A stretch of DNA of 64,000 nucleotides from Gavia stellata (Eukaryota; Chordata; Aves; Gaviiformes; Gaviidae): NCBI RefSeq assembly GCF_030936135.1, contig NC_082595.1, forward strand, positions 103,333,334-103,397,333, read 5' to 3'. Below are positions 12,001-21,125 of this stretch, one piece after another; position 1 is the stretch's first letter, and each line of letters begins with the position of its first letter. Both the position numbers and the translations under genes were made by a program. The notes under the pieces are model-generated. The model had not been told where the DNA came from, did no database searches, and worked only from the letters and a program-made list of their open reading frames with translations.

Positions 12001-15000
12001 AGGAGGTTTATATAACTCACGTACATAGTCCTTCAAAATTCTATTGTCAGCTTAATCGAAACACTGAAACTATAGAGGCATTGATGGAGAAGGTTAGTGC
12101 CCTAAGTAAAATGTCAAATAACGCGAAATATGATGGTAGCAATACGCGATTATGTATAGCCAGATACTTTGAAGATGGTCTCTTTTATAGAGCTTTGGCT
12201 TTTCCTGTGGAATCGACATCCTATCTGTGTGCTGACTTTGTGGATTTTGGAAATAAGAATATGGTAGAGAGAGACCAGTTGATGCCTATTCCAGACTCTG
12301 CCACTGACCTAATATTCACACCCATGCAAGCTATTAAATGCTCTCTGTCAAACCTTAGGGAGACAAAAATTCCAGCAAGAGTTACTAGATGGTTTGAGGA
12401 AATGTTCCTTGGTAAACTGCTGAAGGCTGTAATTGTATCCAGAGAATCAGATGGACAGATTGTTGTGGAGTTGTATGATGGGCAGCTCAAAGTCAGTCAG
12501 AAAATTAAAGAAAAAATATTGGAAGAATTGGCACTGAAAAATCACACGGAACAATTTGTTGGAAGTAATGGAAGAGTGATATGTCGCATGGAATATGACA
12601 AAGAAATTAATAAAGTAACTGTTAAAAATTCTGGAAGAGTTAAATCAAAAACTGAAGTGAAATGCCGAGTATATGATAAATATTATCAGACAGATATTGG
12701 ACAGAATTTTGAAGATGAAGAGCAAACTGCAGGTAGCACACAAAAGTTGTGTAGTGGGTCCTTAAAACCACTAACTTTACAGGACAGTGAAGAACCATGT
12801 TTTAGAAATACTGTCAGTGCTGTCCAGGAGAACAGAGAGGAGGCTCTGGTTGGAGAGCCTGCTTCTCAATCACTCTGTCATCCTGCTTTAAATTCAAAGG
12901 AAATAACTGTAAATGCTCTCTCTGAATCTCATAATGAAAGACTGAATTATACAGGTCAGCAGGAGAGGAGTAACGAAAATATACCTAAATTAATCAGTCT
13001 TCCTCAATGTGATATTCGGGTGGATTCTGAAGTAGCAGGGTATATTTCTTACATGAATAGTCCATCACTTTTCTATGTTCAGCTCGCAGAGGATGAAAAG
13101 GTAATAATACAACTAGTGGAAGAATTAAATGAAAGCATTGCGAATATAGGTCATGAAAATTGCTTGGATGATCTCATGGTAGCAGAGCATGACACTGATT
13201 GTTTTTACTACAGAGCAGTTACTAAAACTCTGAAATCGAGAAACTCCTTTGACTTCATTGACTATGGTCATGCAGCACTTGTAAGTCCTTCAAAAATCTG
13301 CAGGATTCAGAGAAAGTTCTTAACTTTGCCGAGGCTCAGTGTTCATTGTTTCCTTAGCAGAGTAAAAAGTGTTCCTGATGAAAGCTGGACTAACAAAAGT
13401 ACTTCCTATTTTGTAAGCAAAATAAATAACAAGCCAGTTGCTTCCAAGTTCTTACAGCAACATGGAGAGCAATGGGAAATAGATGTAATTTGTGATGGAA
13501 AGTCTATGTCTAATGACCTTCTACAGAAAAAAGGCAGGGCAAGGTCGCAGAACACACCAATGCATAATCAGGAAAATAGGCCAAAACAAATTCTGGTTAC
13601 AAATGGTAATCCTCAAGGCAGAAAGTCTAGGAATGGTTTAGGTGGTCAAAGTAAAATTAAAGCTGTTAAGATGAAAAATACTTCCAAAACACCCTTAAGT
13701 GTTGTTCCTCAAGATCTAAATTCTGGACAGGTAGAAGGAGCAGAAGTAATTAATATTTCAGAGAGTGGAGAATTTCATGTACAGTTACTTAGAAATTTGC
13801 AAATACTACATGAGTTAAATGTAATGCTTGTCAAAGAAGCACAAAGAAGTGATTTGCTTAGAGTGGATGACATTGAAGAAGGATTGGAATGCATGACAAA
13901 ATCTGAAAGGAACTTGAAGTGGTATCGATCAAAAGTGATAAAGAAATTTGTCAGGGAGAACTTAATGCTAGTTTTTCTCATGGATTATGGCAAGTGTGAG
14001 ATGGTGTCTTTAAATAATGCAAAGATACTCAGTGATGACATTAAAAGTATTCCTACACAAGCTGTGTTTTGTAAATGGGTTTGGTTTAAAAAACTGAAGA
14101 AAATTCAATTTGTCCATATAGTAAATACACTCCTGAATTGTGAACTAAGGATCTTGTTTTTGAGATACTTGGAATCTTCTCATATCTGGGAAGTAGATAT
14201 TTTAATAGGGGAAATTCTGCTTCAGGAGTATTTGAACCAGCCCTTAAGTCATTGTCAGACTGTTGTTGGACCAGAAAAATCAAGGAATAATAATAAAAAT
14301 ACAGACTCTAAGGATTTTGATACATCATTCAAGATAAATTCAATCGCATGGATGCTGCTACAGAGTGGCAGAAGGTATCCTGGGTTTGCAACTGCAGTTA
14401 CGGATCCTTCAAACTTCTGCATCCAGTTTGAAGTCTTATTTGATTGCATGAAAAACTTGTCTTTGCTGCTCTCTGACCTTCCTGACAACTTGCCAGCTCT
14501 GCCAAAAGAACTTGTGGCTCCTGGTGCTAGCTGCTTGATCAAGTTTGGACTGGAAGCACAGTGGAACAGAGCAGAAGTTAACGATGTAACAAGTCAGTCT
14601 GTTGTTCTTACGTTTATTGATTATGGCTTTCTGAAGATCATCCCGTACTCTGATATCCATAAACTTAAAGTTATTCCAGAAAGCCTGTCTTATTTACCAC
14701 GCTTGGCACACTCTTGCTCTTTACATGATACAGTTCCTGCCAAGGGGGAATGCTGGAGTGATGAAGCTAAACTTCTGTTTCAGAAGCTTCTTAGTAAACC
14801 GGGTCTGATATTTCAATTTAAACACTATGGATCTGAAATGAAATTAGAGGTGGATGTTCTGTATGAGGAGAACAGTCTAGCTCATGCCTTAATTGCTGCT
14901 GGCCATGCAGTCTACTCTAGAAGTAGGTGCTGCCTCATTCCAGTTGGCAGAATTATATCAGAAAAAACAGATTTGCAGACTAAGTGTCCAGATCCTAGTA

Positions 15001-15080
15001 ACTGTGCTTCCCTTTGTGAACCAGATTATAATTATGAAGAAAACTCTTACTTTGCTGACAGAAATAAAGCAAAGAAGTGA
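9063..15080 (+). CDS. TDRD15: Tudor domain-containing protein 15 (germline multi-Tudor scaffold)
   Basis: A single uninterrupted 2005-codon frame. The start sits in a strong Kozak context (A at -3, G at +4), five bases after a clear splice acceptor. The protein has eight extended Tudor repeats, each with an F-x-x-Q motif upstream (e.g. F263, F503, F782) and a core read as W/Y-x-R then D-F/Y/T-G-x. Core signatures fall near residues 93 (IDTGQ), 330 (MDFGN), 572 (LDFGN), 847 (VDYGY), 1060 (VDFGN), 1399 (IDYGH), 1640 (MDYGK) and 1852 (IDYGF). Lysine-rich linkers lie at about 682-725 and 1490-1545, and a polar, probably disordered linker at about 1175-1310. There is no signal peptide, membrane segment or catalytic domain. 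Family knowledge: such proteins bind symmetrically dimethylated arginines on PIWI-type partners in germ granules; human TDRD15 is slightly shorter (about 1.93 kaa). Only repeats 2, 3 and 5 keep the pocket asparagine. The precise function of TDRD15 is poorly known. Confidence 0.95.
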   Translation: MASLTPSPNMVDMNLKITHIECHPECLVVVFQGQYKAGCELDYYILQNEIQRVFKVKHNVYVGGSCLVEDAEGKWHRGRVLEKRENTCEAFLIDTGQVLVVEETHLASACDELFQLPPKVVLGVFASILPLGEKWGPKAINYFSSLVGLQITGHVKAVIPYQLFILEVPKIISDVLELQLGKCIDADSFCLIVEALRAFPQEMLCKRVPQLLQQKYPVKELLTFSNSEKPTDFWPVPDDLFPRLPVGSKENVKITVAVSPSKFYCQIQKWQKELEDLTGAMHLYYEAISTENNKSFDSLGLLCAAKRQNGQWHRGVIKQLLSDRVEVWFMDFGNTEAVPSSCVQKLKAEFMALPMISFPCVLSCFGSQDETVIKIQLKELIQALIGQTSVCVHVDLFNDIKRLYYITLQNQDLEINAKHPENLNEAATSCVSLLETKITNIAVNDKPCDERYSSFKNCTGKKHTKNCIPEWDISLSSYCKRLEMQMNSFHCAFVVYIVNPSDFWIQTCEYQNEFKALMKNIADTYNQCGADEMVLKNPEPGLLCCARYSKDMHYYRGVVIEVLHVNVTVYFLDFGNTDVVPCYDVKTLLPEFSDLPALAMCCALACTFPVDDVWVKKETDFFKGIVFNKLLLLHVVGKQNNKYIVNMQYKNGLQQGDVATCMVQAGYAEYWEKTPDSVLNLAKKSQALNTHKFKKKKVNAQSICNTCKNKVSGNGERFRKGKSLSVPSVLRESVVLSCFGKGAISKRRKSVCEKKLFYKEFVFKPGAVFEVVCSYIVSPADFSCQLQSKLPELNKLMEQIQTYYKEHNSPYKKEQVACIVKCPKDGKWYRATVVQHISTNEVDVVFVDYGYRERVLLKDLQAVLPDFLTLESQAFRCALKNVPLQIDSLNWSEEMRRHFEDFISASRGPLTCIICALILVRPNCLCNIVDLQTPFTSAEEFLRGCGLTQSEYIGLRNLTSLGSLYSFCYSSFNIKVGSEEEVYITHVHSPSKFYCQLNRNTETIEALMEKVSALSKMSNNAKYDGSNTRLCIARYFEDGLFYRALAFPVESTSYLCADFVDFGNKNMVERDQLMPIPDSATDLIFTPMQAIKCSLSNLRETKIPARVTRWFEEMFLGKLLKAVIVSRESDGQIVVELYDGQLKVSQKIKEKILEELALKNHTEQFVGSNGRVICRMEYDKEINKVTVKNSGRVKSKTEVKCRVYDKYYQTDIGQNFEDEEQTAGSTQKLCSGSLKPLTLQDSEEPCFRNTVSAVQENREEALVGEPASQSLCHPALNSKEITVNALSESHNERLNYTGQQERSNENIPKLISLPQCDIRVDSEVAGYISYMNSPSLFYVQLAEDEKVIIQLVEELNESIANIGHENCLDDLMVAEHDTDCFYYRAVTKTLKSRNSFDFIDYGHAALVSPSKICRIQRKFLTLPRLSVHCFLSRVKSVPDESWTNKSTSYFVSKINNKPVASKFLQQHGEQWEIDVICDGKSMSNDLLQKKGRARSQNTPMHNQENRPKQILVTNGNPQGRKSRNGLGGQSKIKAVKMKNTSKTPLSVVPQDLNSGQVEGAEVINISESGEFHVQLLRNLQILHELNVMLVKEAQRSDLLRVDDIEEGLECMTKSERNLKWYRSKVIKKFVRENLMLVFLMDYGKCEMVSLNNAKILSDDIKSIPTQAVFCKWVWFKKLKKIQFVHIVNTLLNCELRILFLRYLESSHIWEVDILIGEILLQEYLNQPLSHCQTVVGPEKSRNNNKNTDSKDFDTSFKINSIAWMLLQSGRRYPGFATAVTDPSNFCIQFEVLFDCMKNLSLLLSDLPDNLPALPKELVAPGASCLIKFGLEAQWNRAEVNDVTSQSVVLTFIDYGFLKIIPYSDIHKLKVIPESLSYLPRLAHSCSLHDTVPAKGECWSDEAKLLFQKLLSKPGLIFQFKHYGSEMKLEVDVLYEENSLAHALIAAGHAVYSRSRCCLIPVGRIISEKTDLQTKCPDPSNCASLCEPDYNYEENSYFADRNKAKK

Positions 15081-15150
15081 AACCAAAAAAGTGTCCAAAG
15101 CATAGGTATCTGTGATTAAGTTTCAAATAAAGAAGTCTGGTAAAGTGGGT
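15081..15150 (+). other. TDRD15: Proximal 3' UTR with poly(A) signal of TDRD15
   Basis: AATAAA lies at 15126-15131, 46 bases after the TGA stop, followed by a G/T-rich stretch (GTCTGGTAAAGTGGGTGCTGG) that fits a downstream cleavage element. If used, the 3' UTR is very short. Later AATAAA hexamers (e.g. 17931-17936) leave room for longer isoforms. Confidence 0.5.
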
Positions 15151-18100
15151 GCTGGAACATCATTACCCTCATGGTTCATATAACACTGAAAGAAAAGAAA
15201 AACTGCAAAAGATGGACAATACTGTGAAGAAGTTGGTTTTTTTCAGCATTGTGATGATAAAAGTAAAATTGACTTAATACAGAGTAAATCTGCTACCAGA
15301 AGCACTGGTTGAGACTTGTGATTCTGATGCTCCACAGTCTAGAAAGACAGCGTGAAGATATTGTCAAAAGAATTATTTGAATAATAAGTAGACTGCAGTT
15401 AGGAAAGTACTTCTTCAAGGCATTAAAAAAAAAAAAGATACAGATACTGCTCTTGCTATATTTTTTTTTTTCTCCAAGATCTCTTGTTATATTTACTTAG
15501 ACAGTCATGGTTTTGGCAAATCTTTCTGTCAGAATGCTTTTACAATTTGTGTGTGTGTATATATATATAAAAAACTTTATTTGTCATAACATCTAGTTTA
15601 CAGTGGTGGTGTCTCCTTGTTTTGGATGCTCAGAAAACAAAGAGGCCAGGCTTACTCTTTTCTTTGTTTCTAATTCCAAAGTCGCCCTGAGAGTATCTTT
15701 TCTCTTGTTAAGAGAAAGTGTAGTAACAATAAGCCAAAAACTTGGGTTCCTGTTTATGGGAGAGAGAGCCATTAAGTTGTTTTTGCTTAGCTCTTGGTGT
15801 AAAGATGCCATTGACCTATCTCAAGGTTCTCTTGGTATCTGAGTTGCATCACAATTGGGGTCGTTTGGTCTGCTGAGTGTGGTTGTGCTCCGATGTCTCT
15901 CCTCCATCCTCCCCACCCATCTGTCAGAATGAAGAGAGGAAGTGAGGAAGTGTTCTCCATACAGTTAGTCTGTTTGTATCTTGAAGGGAAACATTAAGAG
16001 CCTTTTCCTTTTTTCTTTGTAGGAGAGGAAATTTCAGGAGAACTTAAAAGGAGTGATATGCTGGATATGTCTTAGAACTTTTTGTTTTCAGTAGCCATTC
16101 TGAAATTATAAAAGTTTATCAGATGTTTCTCTGATTTTTTTCTTTTTTTTTTTAAATTTCTCCCCTGCCTCCTTCTCAGTTGTTTGGACAAAGATAAAGC
16201 ATGAAGAGGCCTGAAGTGTGAGGGGTTTTCTTTGTATGCCCTGTGATTGTTTGAATTTAAATGAAAAAATGAATACATTCCTAATGATAGACAATACAGC
16301 TAATGCATCTCTATATGCAAACAAGATCTAAGAGCACGCACACACGCCCCCCCAGGATATCGTGATGTATGTAATTCCTGTGAAAACTTGAAAGCTTTAT
16401 CTGGAAAACAGAATTTTTTTTTTTTTCAAAGGAGGGAGATGTGTCGAGGAAATTCAAACAAATAAGAGATAAGACAGTGTCAGCTGATCTTTCCAAAGTT
16501 AACTCTGATGGTGAGTTATTGAAAGAGCATGCAGATATTTTCAGAGTACAAGAGAAAGATGCCCATTAGTAACAAATCAGAAAATGCATAAGATAAAGTT
16601 TCTTAAGTAAATATTAGCTAAAGTATCAGAAGTGTTACGCTAGTGTATTGATTAACTAAAAGTTTTTTTTGTAACGATTCGTGATTTTTAACTGTTTCCT
16701 TTATATTGCACCATTTTATTACATTACTGCAGAATTTGAAGTTTTCCTAGTTAAAATTGTAAGCTTACCTGGCATGTTCTTTGTCAATAGTTTGACATAC
16801 TGCTTGCTCTTAGGATAAAATGCAAAGGTTGTATTGTGCAACATTACTCATGTTGAGTGATAACTTTACATTTACTTCACTGGGCTACGTTCATTGTAGT
16901 GCCAAGTAATACTTGATTTTCATGTAGAGGCACTGATGTGTAAGGGTTAATTAACTCTCATTCTAACTTCTGGCTATCATTCAATTGGAAGAGCAGGTGC
17001 TTGGGTGTCTTTTCTTTTTAAAGATCATCTGGGTACCCTAAATGCCAGTCCTGTTGGTGTATATTAATACACAACTTGCATATTTTAATTTAGATTTTTT
17101 TTTTGCTCATGCAAAGTATATTGTGCTTTAACTTGTGTAATTGTTAGAACACTGCTTACCTAATGATAATAGAACAGAGCCTAGAAATGATGACTGATTA
17201 AGAACAAATAATCAGCTGTGTGTGTACTATTTTTATGTTCTGCAAATTGAAAAAGTTAGCTTATTTGCAAGAATGTGTGTTTTTATTTTCAACTCATAAT
17301 GAGGCTAGCTTGTGATAGTAGTTCCTTTTCTGAAGGTCCGATACCCAAAGTGCTTAAGGTAAAAACTAGGTAATTGAAAGTATTTTCAGGATTATGCTGC
17401 ACGTGTAAATACAGAGAATGTCTTTTGTTGCCATTCTTGATATGGATTTTCAGAAGTACATTGTAAGGTTACGTTATGATTGTTGGATGAAGTTGCTGGG
17501 ATGTCTGGCTATGGAATTTATTCCCAGTCTTCTTTCTTCGGTGTGTACTTCCCCTGCCCCCAACCTCAGCTGTAACACTGTTTTTCTTGTAAGTAGGAGA
17601 GGCTATACTTGTAATCTAGTTGAAAGAAATTGTCTTTTATTTAGGATTTGGAAGTTTAGGTGTGTGTTCCTGTTGTTTTGGGGCAAGCATAATTCTAAGC
17701 AAAAGCACTGCTTTGATTTGGTAAAATTTAATTGGAAACTACTGTTTATCATTTGGTTGTATTTCCTAAATGTATTTCTGTATTTCTTTGTACTGTGTTG
17801 TTGATTACTTTGATTATTTTTATTTTTTCTTAGTTCATGAAAGTGATAGAGAACTGGTTGCATTTGTTTGGAGTTCAAAATGTTCCTGTGTATACTGATG
17901 TATTCAGTATTCTGCCTTTATGTCATGGATAATAAAAAGCTTATCTTCTGTGTGTAACTTGCCTTGCCTAAATCATTCTGAATATTTTGAAGCTTTTTGT
18001 GACCACCTTGGTTGGTGAATGCATTGGAAAAAATCAGAAGGTACATCGGTATGTTCTTTGTGGGATGGTGCCAAGGAACAATCCTTGCCCTCTAGGCCAG

Positions 18101-19640
18101 CAGCTGTGGAGTGAGTCTTGCACTGAGTCAAGGTTTGCTTTTGAATGCAGTACAAATGGCACAGGCATTCTGCCTGCTCACTTGGACGACTTTCTAGATG
18201 AGATGCATGCCATGCTCAACCTTCATCTGCTTTGTGCTGGTCAGATGTACTCTTACTGACACACTCTATAAAGACAGCCAGTCCTTATATGCTAGATAGG
18301 CACAATGTTACAATACCATTACTTAAAACTTTTTTGGATTTGTATGCAGTTACTTTGAGAAACGTTTTCCGTTACTTACTTCCCGGCATGTGCATTGCTC
18401 AACATTTAAACTGTGTTAAGAAGATTATTTAGATGTTTTTCTAATGTTCTGGTGGTTTATAATGTTCCATAAGGCTTAGTTGATATTGGAAGGGGGGGCA
18501 GGACGTGTGTGTCTAATTTTCTGTTTTGTTTTTCCAAGGGAGCTTTGAGATGGTATACGTGTACAATAAGATGCCTGAGTTTTAGCATCTTACCATGCAG
18601 CTTTACTCCCTAGAGGAAGAGTACTTGCTGATTTTGCTGATCCTTTCTGGCAGATTTAGGAGTAACCCTGTACTGTCTCTAGAATGAAATGTGTTCAGAC
18701 CTCAGGCAGCAGAAATAGTGGGCCTGAGAGAAGGAGATTTGACATCATTAAGGATTCATGTAGGAAGAGAGGCAGAGAATGAAAAGGTTTCACCGGAGAT
18801 ATGGGATGGGTGGTTCAGGAGTTTTGAAATATCTGACTAGTTATTGAATGTTTGTATGGGCCAGGAAGCATAGTAGTTTTGGCTTTCAGGCAGAAGTTTA
18901 TGTTTCAGTGCTAATTTTGAAGTTTGCAATAAAAGCATAGGAAATTATATGTGAGTGTAGAGCATGAAGAAGAGCTCTTAGAAACTAACAAATGATCATC
19001 TATTCCATAAAAGCAAACTTAAGAATGCAAAAGAGCCTGTGATGTTGCTTTTAATTACCCTTAATGTCCGCAGAGGATTGTGTATGCTTGGGTGTGGTTT
19101 TGTTAGCTGCAGACCAAAGGCTGGAGGTAAGCTTCAGCACTGTCCACAGACAACTGCACTTCTACAGTGGGAATGGTGCTTGAACAAGGTATAGTAACTT
19201 TATGCCCTCCCCCCGCCCCGAACCTGCCTTTTTGTTGCCCCTGTGCCTTCTTTGCCAACCCTCCTCCCAAATAAATAACCCATCCCAAATTACTTTTTCT
19301 ATATTCGTCCTACATCCCTACCTAGATTTGGTATTTCTGACAGTGTTGCCTAAGCAGTCTGGCTGCTGTATGGTATTACTGTACCGTCACCTAGATGTCA
19401 GCAGTCTTGTACCCCAAGACTGCCTTCTGATTATTTGGTTCATGCTGCTTATGTTTTATTTACTTTATATGCTTCCTGGAGAAAATTATCTGACTTGGTC
19501 TTTACTTTTCTACCTAACTTAAGTACAAGCAGTTTCTTATGTGCGGTTTCCAATACCAGAGCAACAGAATAATCTGGTTTGCTCACATAGTGTCTTCACC
19601 CCTGAATAGTTTTTGCCACCTCCCAGTTCCCATCAAAGGC
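15151..19640. other. Non-coding downstream flank, possibly including distal 3' UTR
   Basis: AT-rich sequence without credible coding. The longest frame (128 codons at 17418-17804) is T-rich, hydrophobic and resembles no family I know. A TG/TA microsatellite lies at 15548-15569 and several poly-T tracts are present. I see no recognisable transposon before about 19.65 kb. Confidence 0.6.
15548..15569 (+). repeat. (TG)n(TA)n microsatellite
   Basis: About five TG units pass directly into about six TA units. Simple dinucleotide repeat, likely length-polymorphic. Confidence 0.85.
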
Positions 19641-19649
19641 CTTAGCTAA

Positions 19650-21125
19650 TTAAGAGGCTTAGTGCTCTGGCAGGACCTTTTGCTCATACCTGGCGATCCA
19701 GGTGACATTCTTAGCCCTGATGGTGGAGAGAAGAGGCTGGGGGAAGAGCAGATTGGTCCTGTGGATTAATACCTGGTTATGCAGCTGATGTTATTGACAG
19801 GAATTTGTTTTTATGACAGCAGGACCCTCTTTGAGAATTGGGGACTGCTGGGCAGACACAGGATCCACCTGACAAAGTGAGGAAAGAACATACCTGCTAA
19901 CAAGATGACTGATGTGGTGAGGAAAGCTTTAAACCAGGAACAATGAGGGTAGGGAGGGTCACTCACAGTTAGGTGAAAAAATGTTGGATGAGGTGTAAAG
20001 AAAAGGGTGCAGTGTGACGGGAACAAGAGACACCTCAGGAATACGAAAACAGTAGAAGAGAGGCTATGTCAAATGCGTGTATACAAATGCGTGCAGTGCA
20101 GGATATAAGCAGGAGAAACTAGAGCTGGAGTTCAGATTTGCAAGGGATGTCAAAGCCTACAAGAAGAGAACTCAACCCATACAAGTCTATGGGACCTGAC
20201 ACACTAAATCCAAAGGTGCTGAGAGAATTGGCTGACGTCCTTTCATAGAGAATACGGGAGATTCTGTATGTTTGGAAGAAAACAAATGTTGCACCCGTCT
20301 TCAAAAGATGCCTGAAGGACAATCAGGAAACTACAGGTTAGTCAGTCCCACTTTGGTACCTGGGAAAAGCATGGCGCAAGTCTTCTTGGAACACATTTCT
20401 GGGCACATGAAGGAGAACTAGGCGATCGGTAATAGTTGGCACAGATTTACCAAGCGTAAATCAGGCTTGACCAGCCTGAGGGGGAACAGTGGACATTGTG
20501 TACCTTGACTTCTGCAAGGCTTTCAACATTCTACCACGGTATTCTTGTATCTGGGGTAGGATGTTACTCTCCGGGTGGGTCAAGAACCAGATGGGTATAA
20601 AGCTGTTTGGATAGTTGGGTTCAGAGCGTAGTGGTTAATGGGATATGCTCTATCTGGAGGTTGTTAACAAGTGGAGTACTGCAGGGGTCTATCCTGTGTC
20701 CTGTCCTGTTAAACATCTGTATCAATGACCTGGACGAGGCAATGGAGTACTTGCTCATCAAACTTGCACATTTTACCAGGTTGGGAGGACCAGCTGATAC
20801 ACCTTGAGGGCCACAGGCTACAATTCAGAGGGAGAGGCTGAAGGTCAGCAGAAACATGACGACATGTAACAGGGACAAATGGCCATAAACTGAAATGAGA
20901 AGTTTAGACTGGAAAGCAAAATCTTTTCAGGAGGAGGACAATCAAGCATTGCAGAAGGTTGCCCAGAGAGATTGTGCAGTTTCCATCCTTGGTAATTTAC
21001 AACACCCAACTGGATAAATCTGATGAACCTGGTACAACTGCATAGCTGACCCTGCTCTGAGCAGAAGGTTGACTAAGTGAACTTTTAGAGGTCTCCTTTC
21101 ACTTGAACTATCCTGTTACTGCTGC
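19650..21125 (+). mobile_element. CR1 LINE mosaic: 5' region, RT pieces and 3' tail
   Basis: Collinear but gapped CR1 sequence. About 19650-20120 resembles the region just 5' of CR1 ORF2. Near 20140 a piece of the linker after the endonuclease appears (RDVKAYKK-like). About 20175-20530 carries the finger/palm part of RT, with GPD and NPKVLRELADV-like text. At 20492-20530 motif A is readable as DIVYLDFCKAFN. Near 20660-20760 motif B reads SGVLQGSILCPVLLN followed by ICINDLDEAM. The endonuclease domain and the YADD catalytic segment are missing, and the text then jumps to the 3' tail at about 20880-21120. Frames are broken throughout, so this is a dead, internally deleted copy. Confidence 0.8.

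Noticed and set aside
17418..17804. 128-codon plus-strand frame
   Set aside because: T-rich, strongly hydrophobic by base composition, no domain or family resemblance and no promoter or splice context; most likely chance.
17987..18259. 90-codon plus-strand frame with several Cys and Gly residues
   Set aside because: I looked for a secreted or zinc-binding domain and found none; no signal peptide or splice context.
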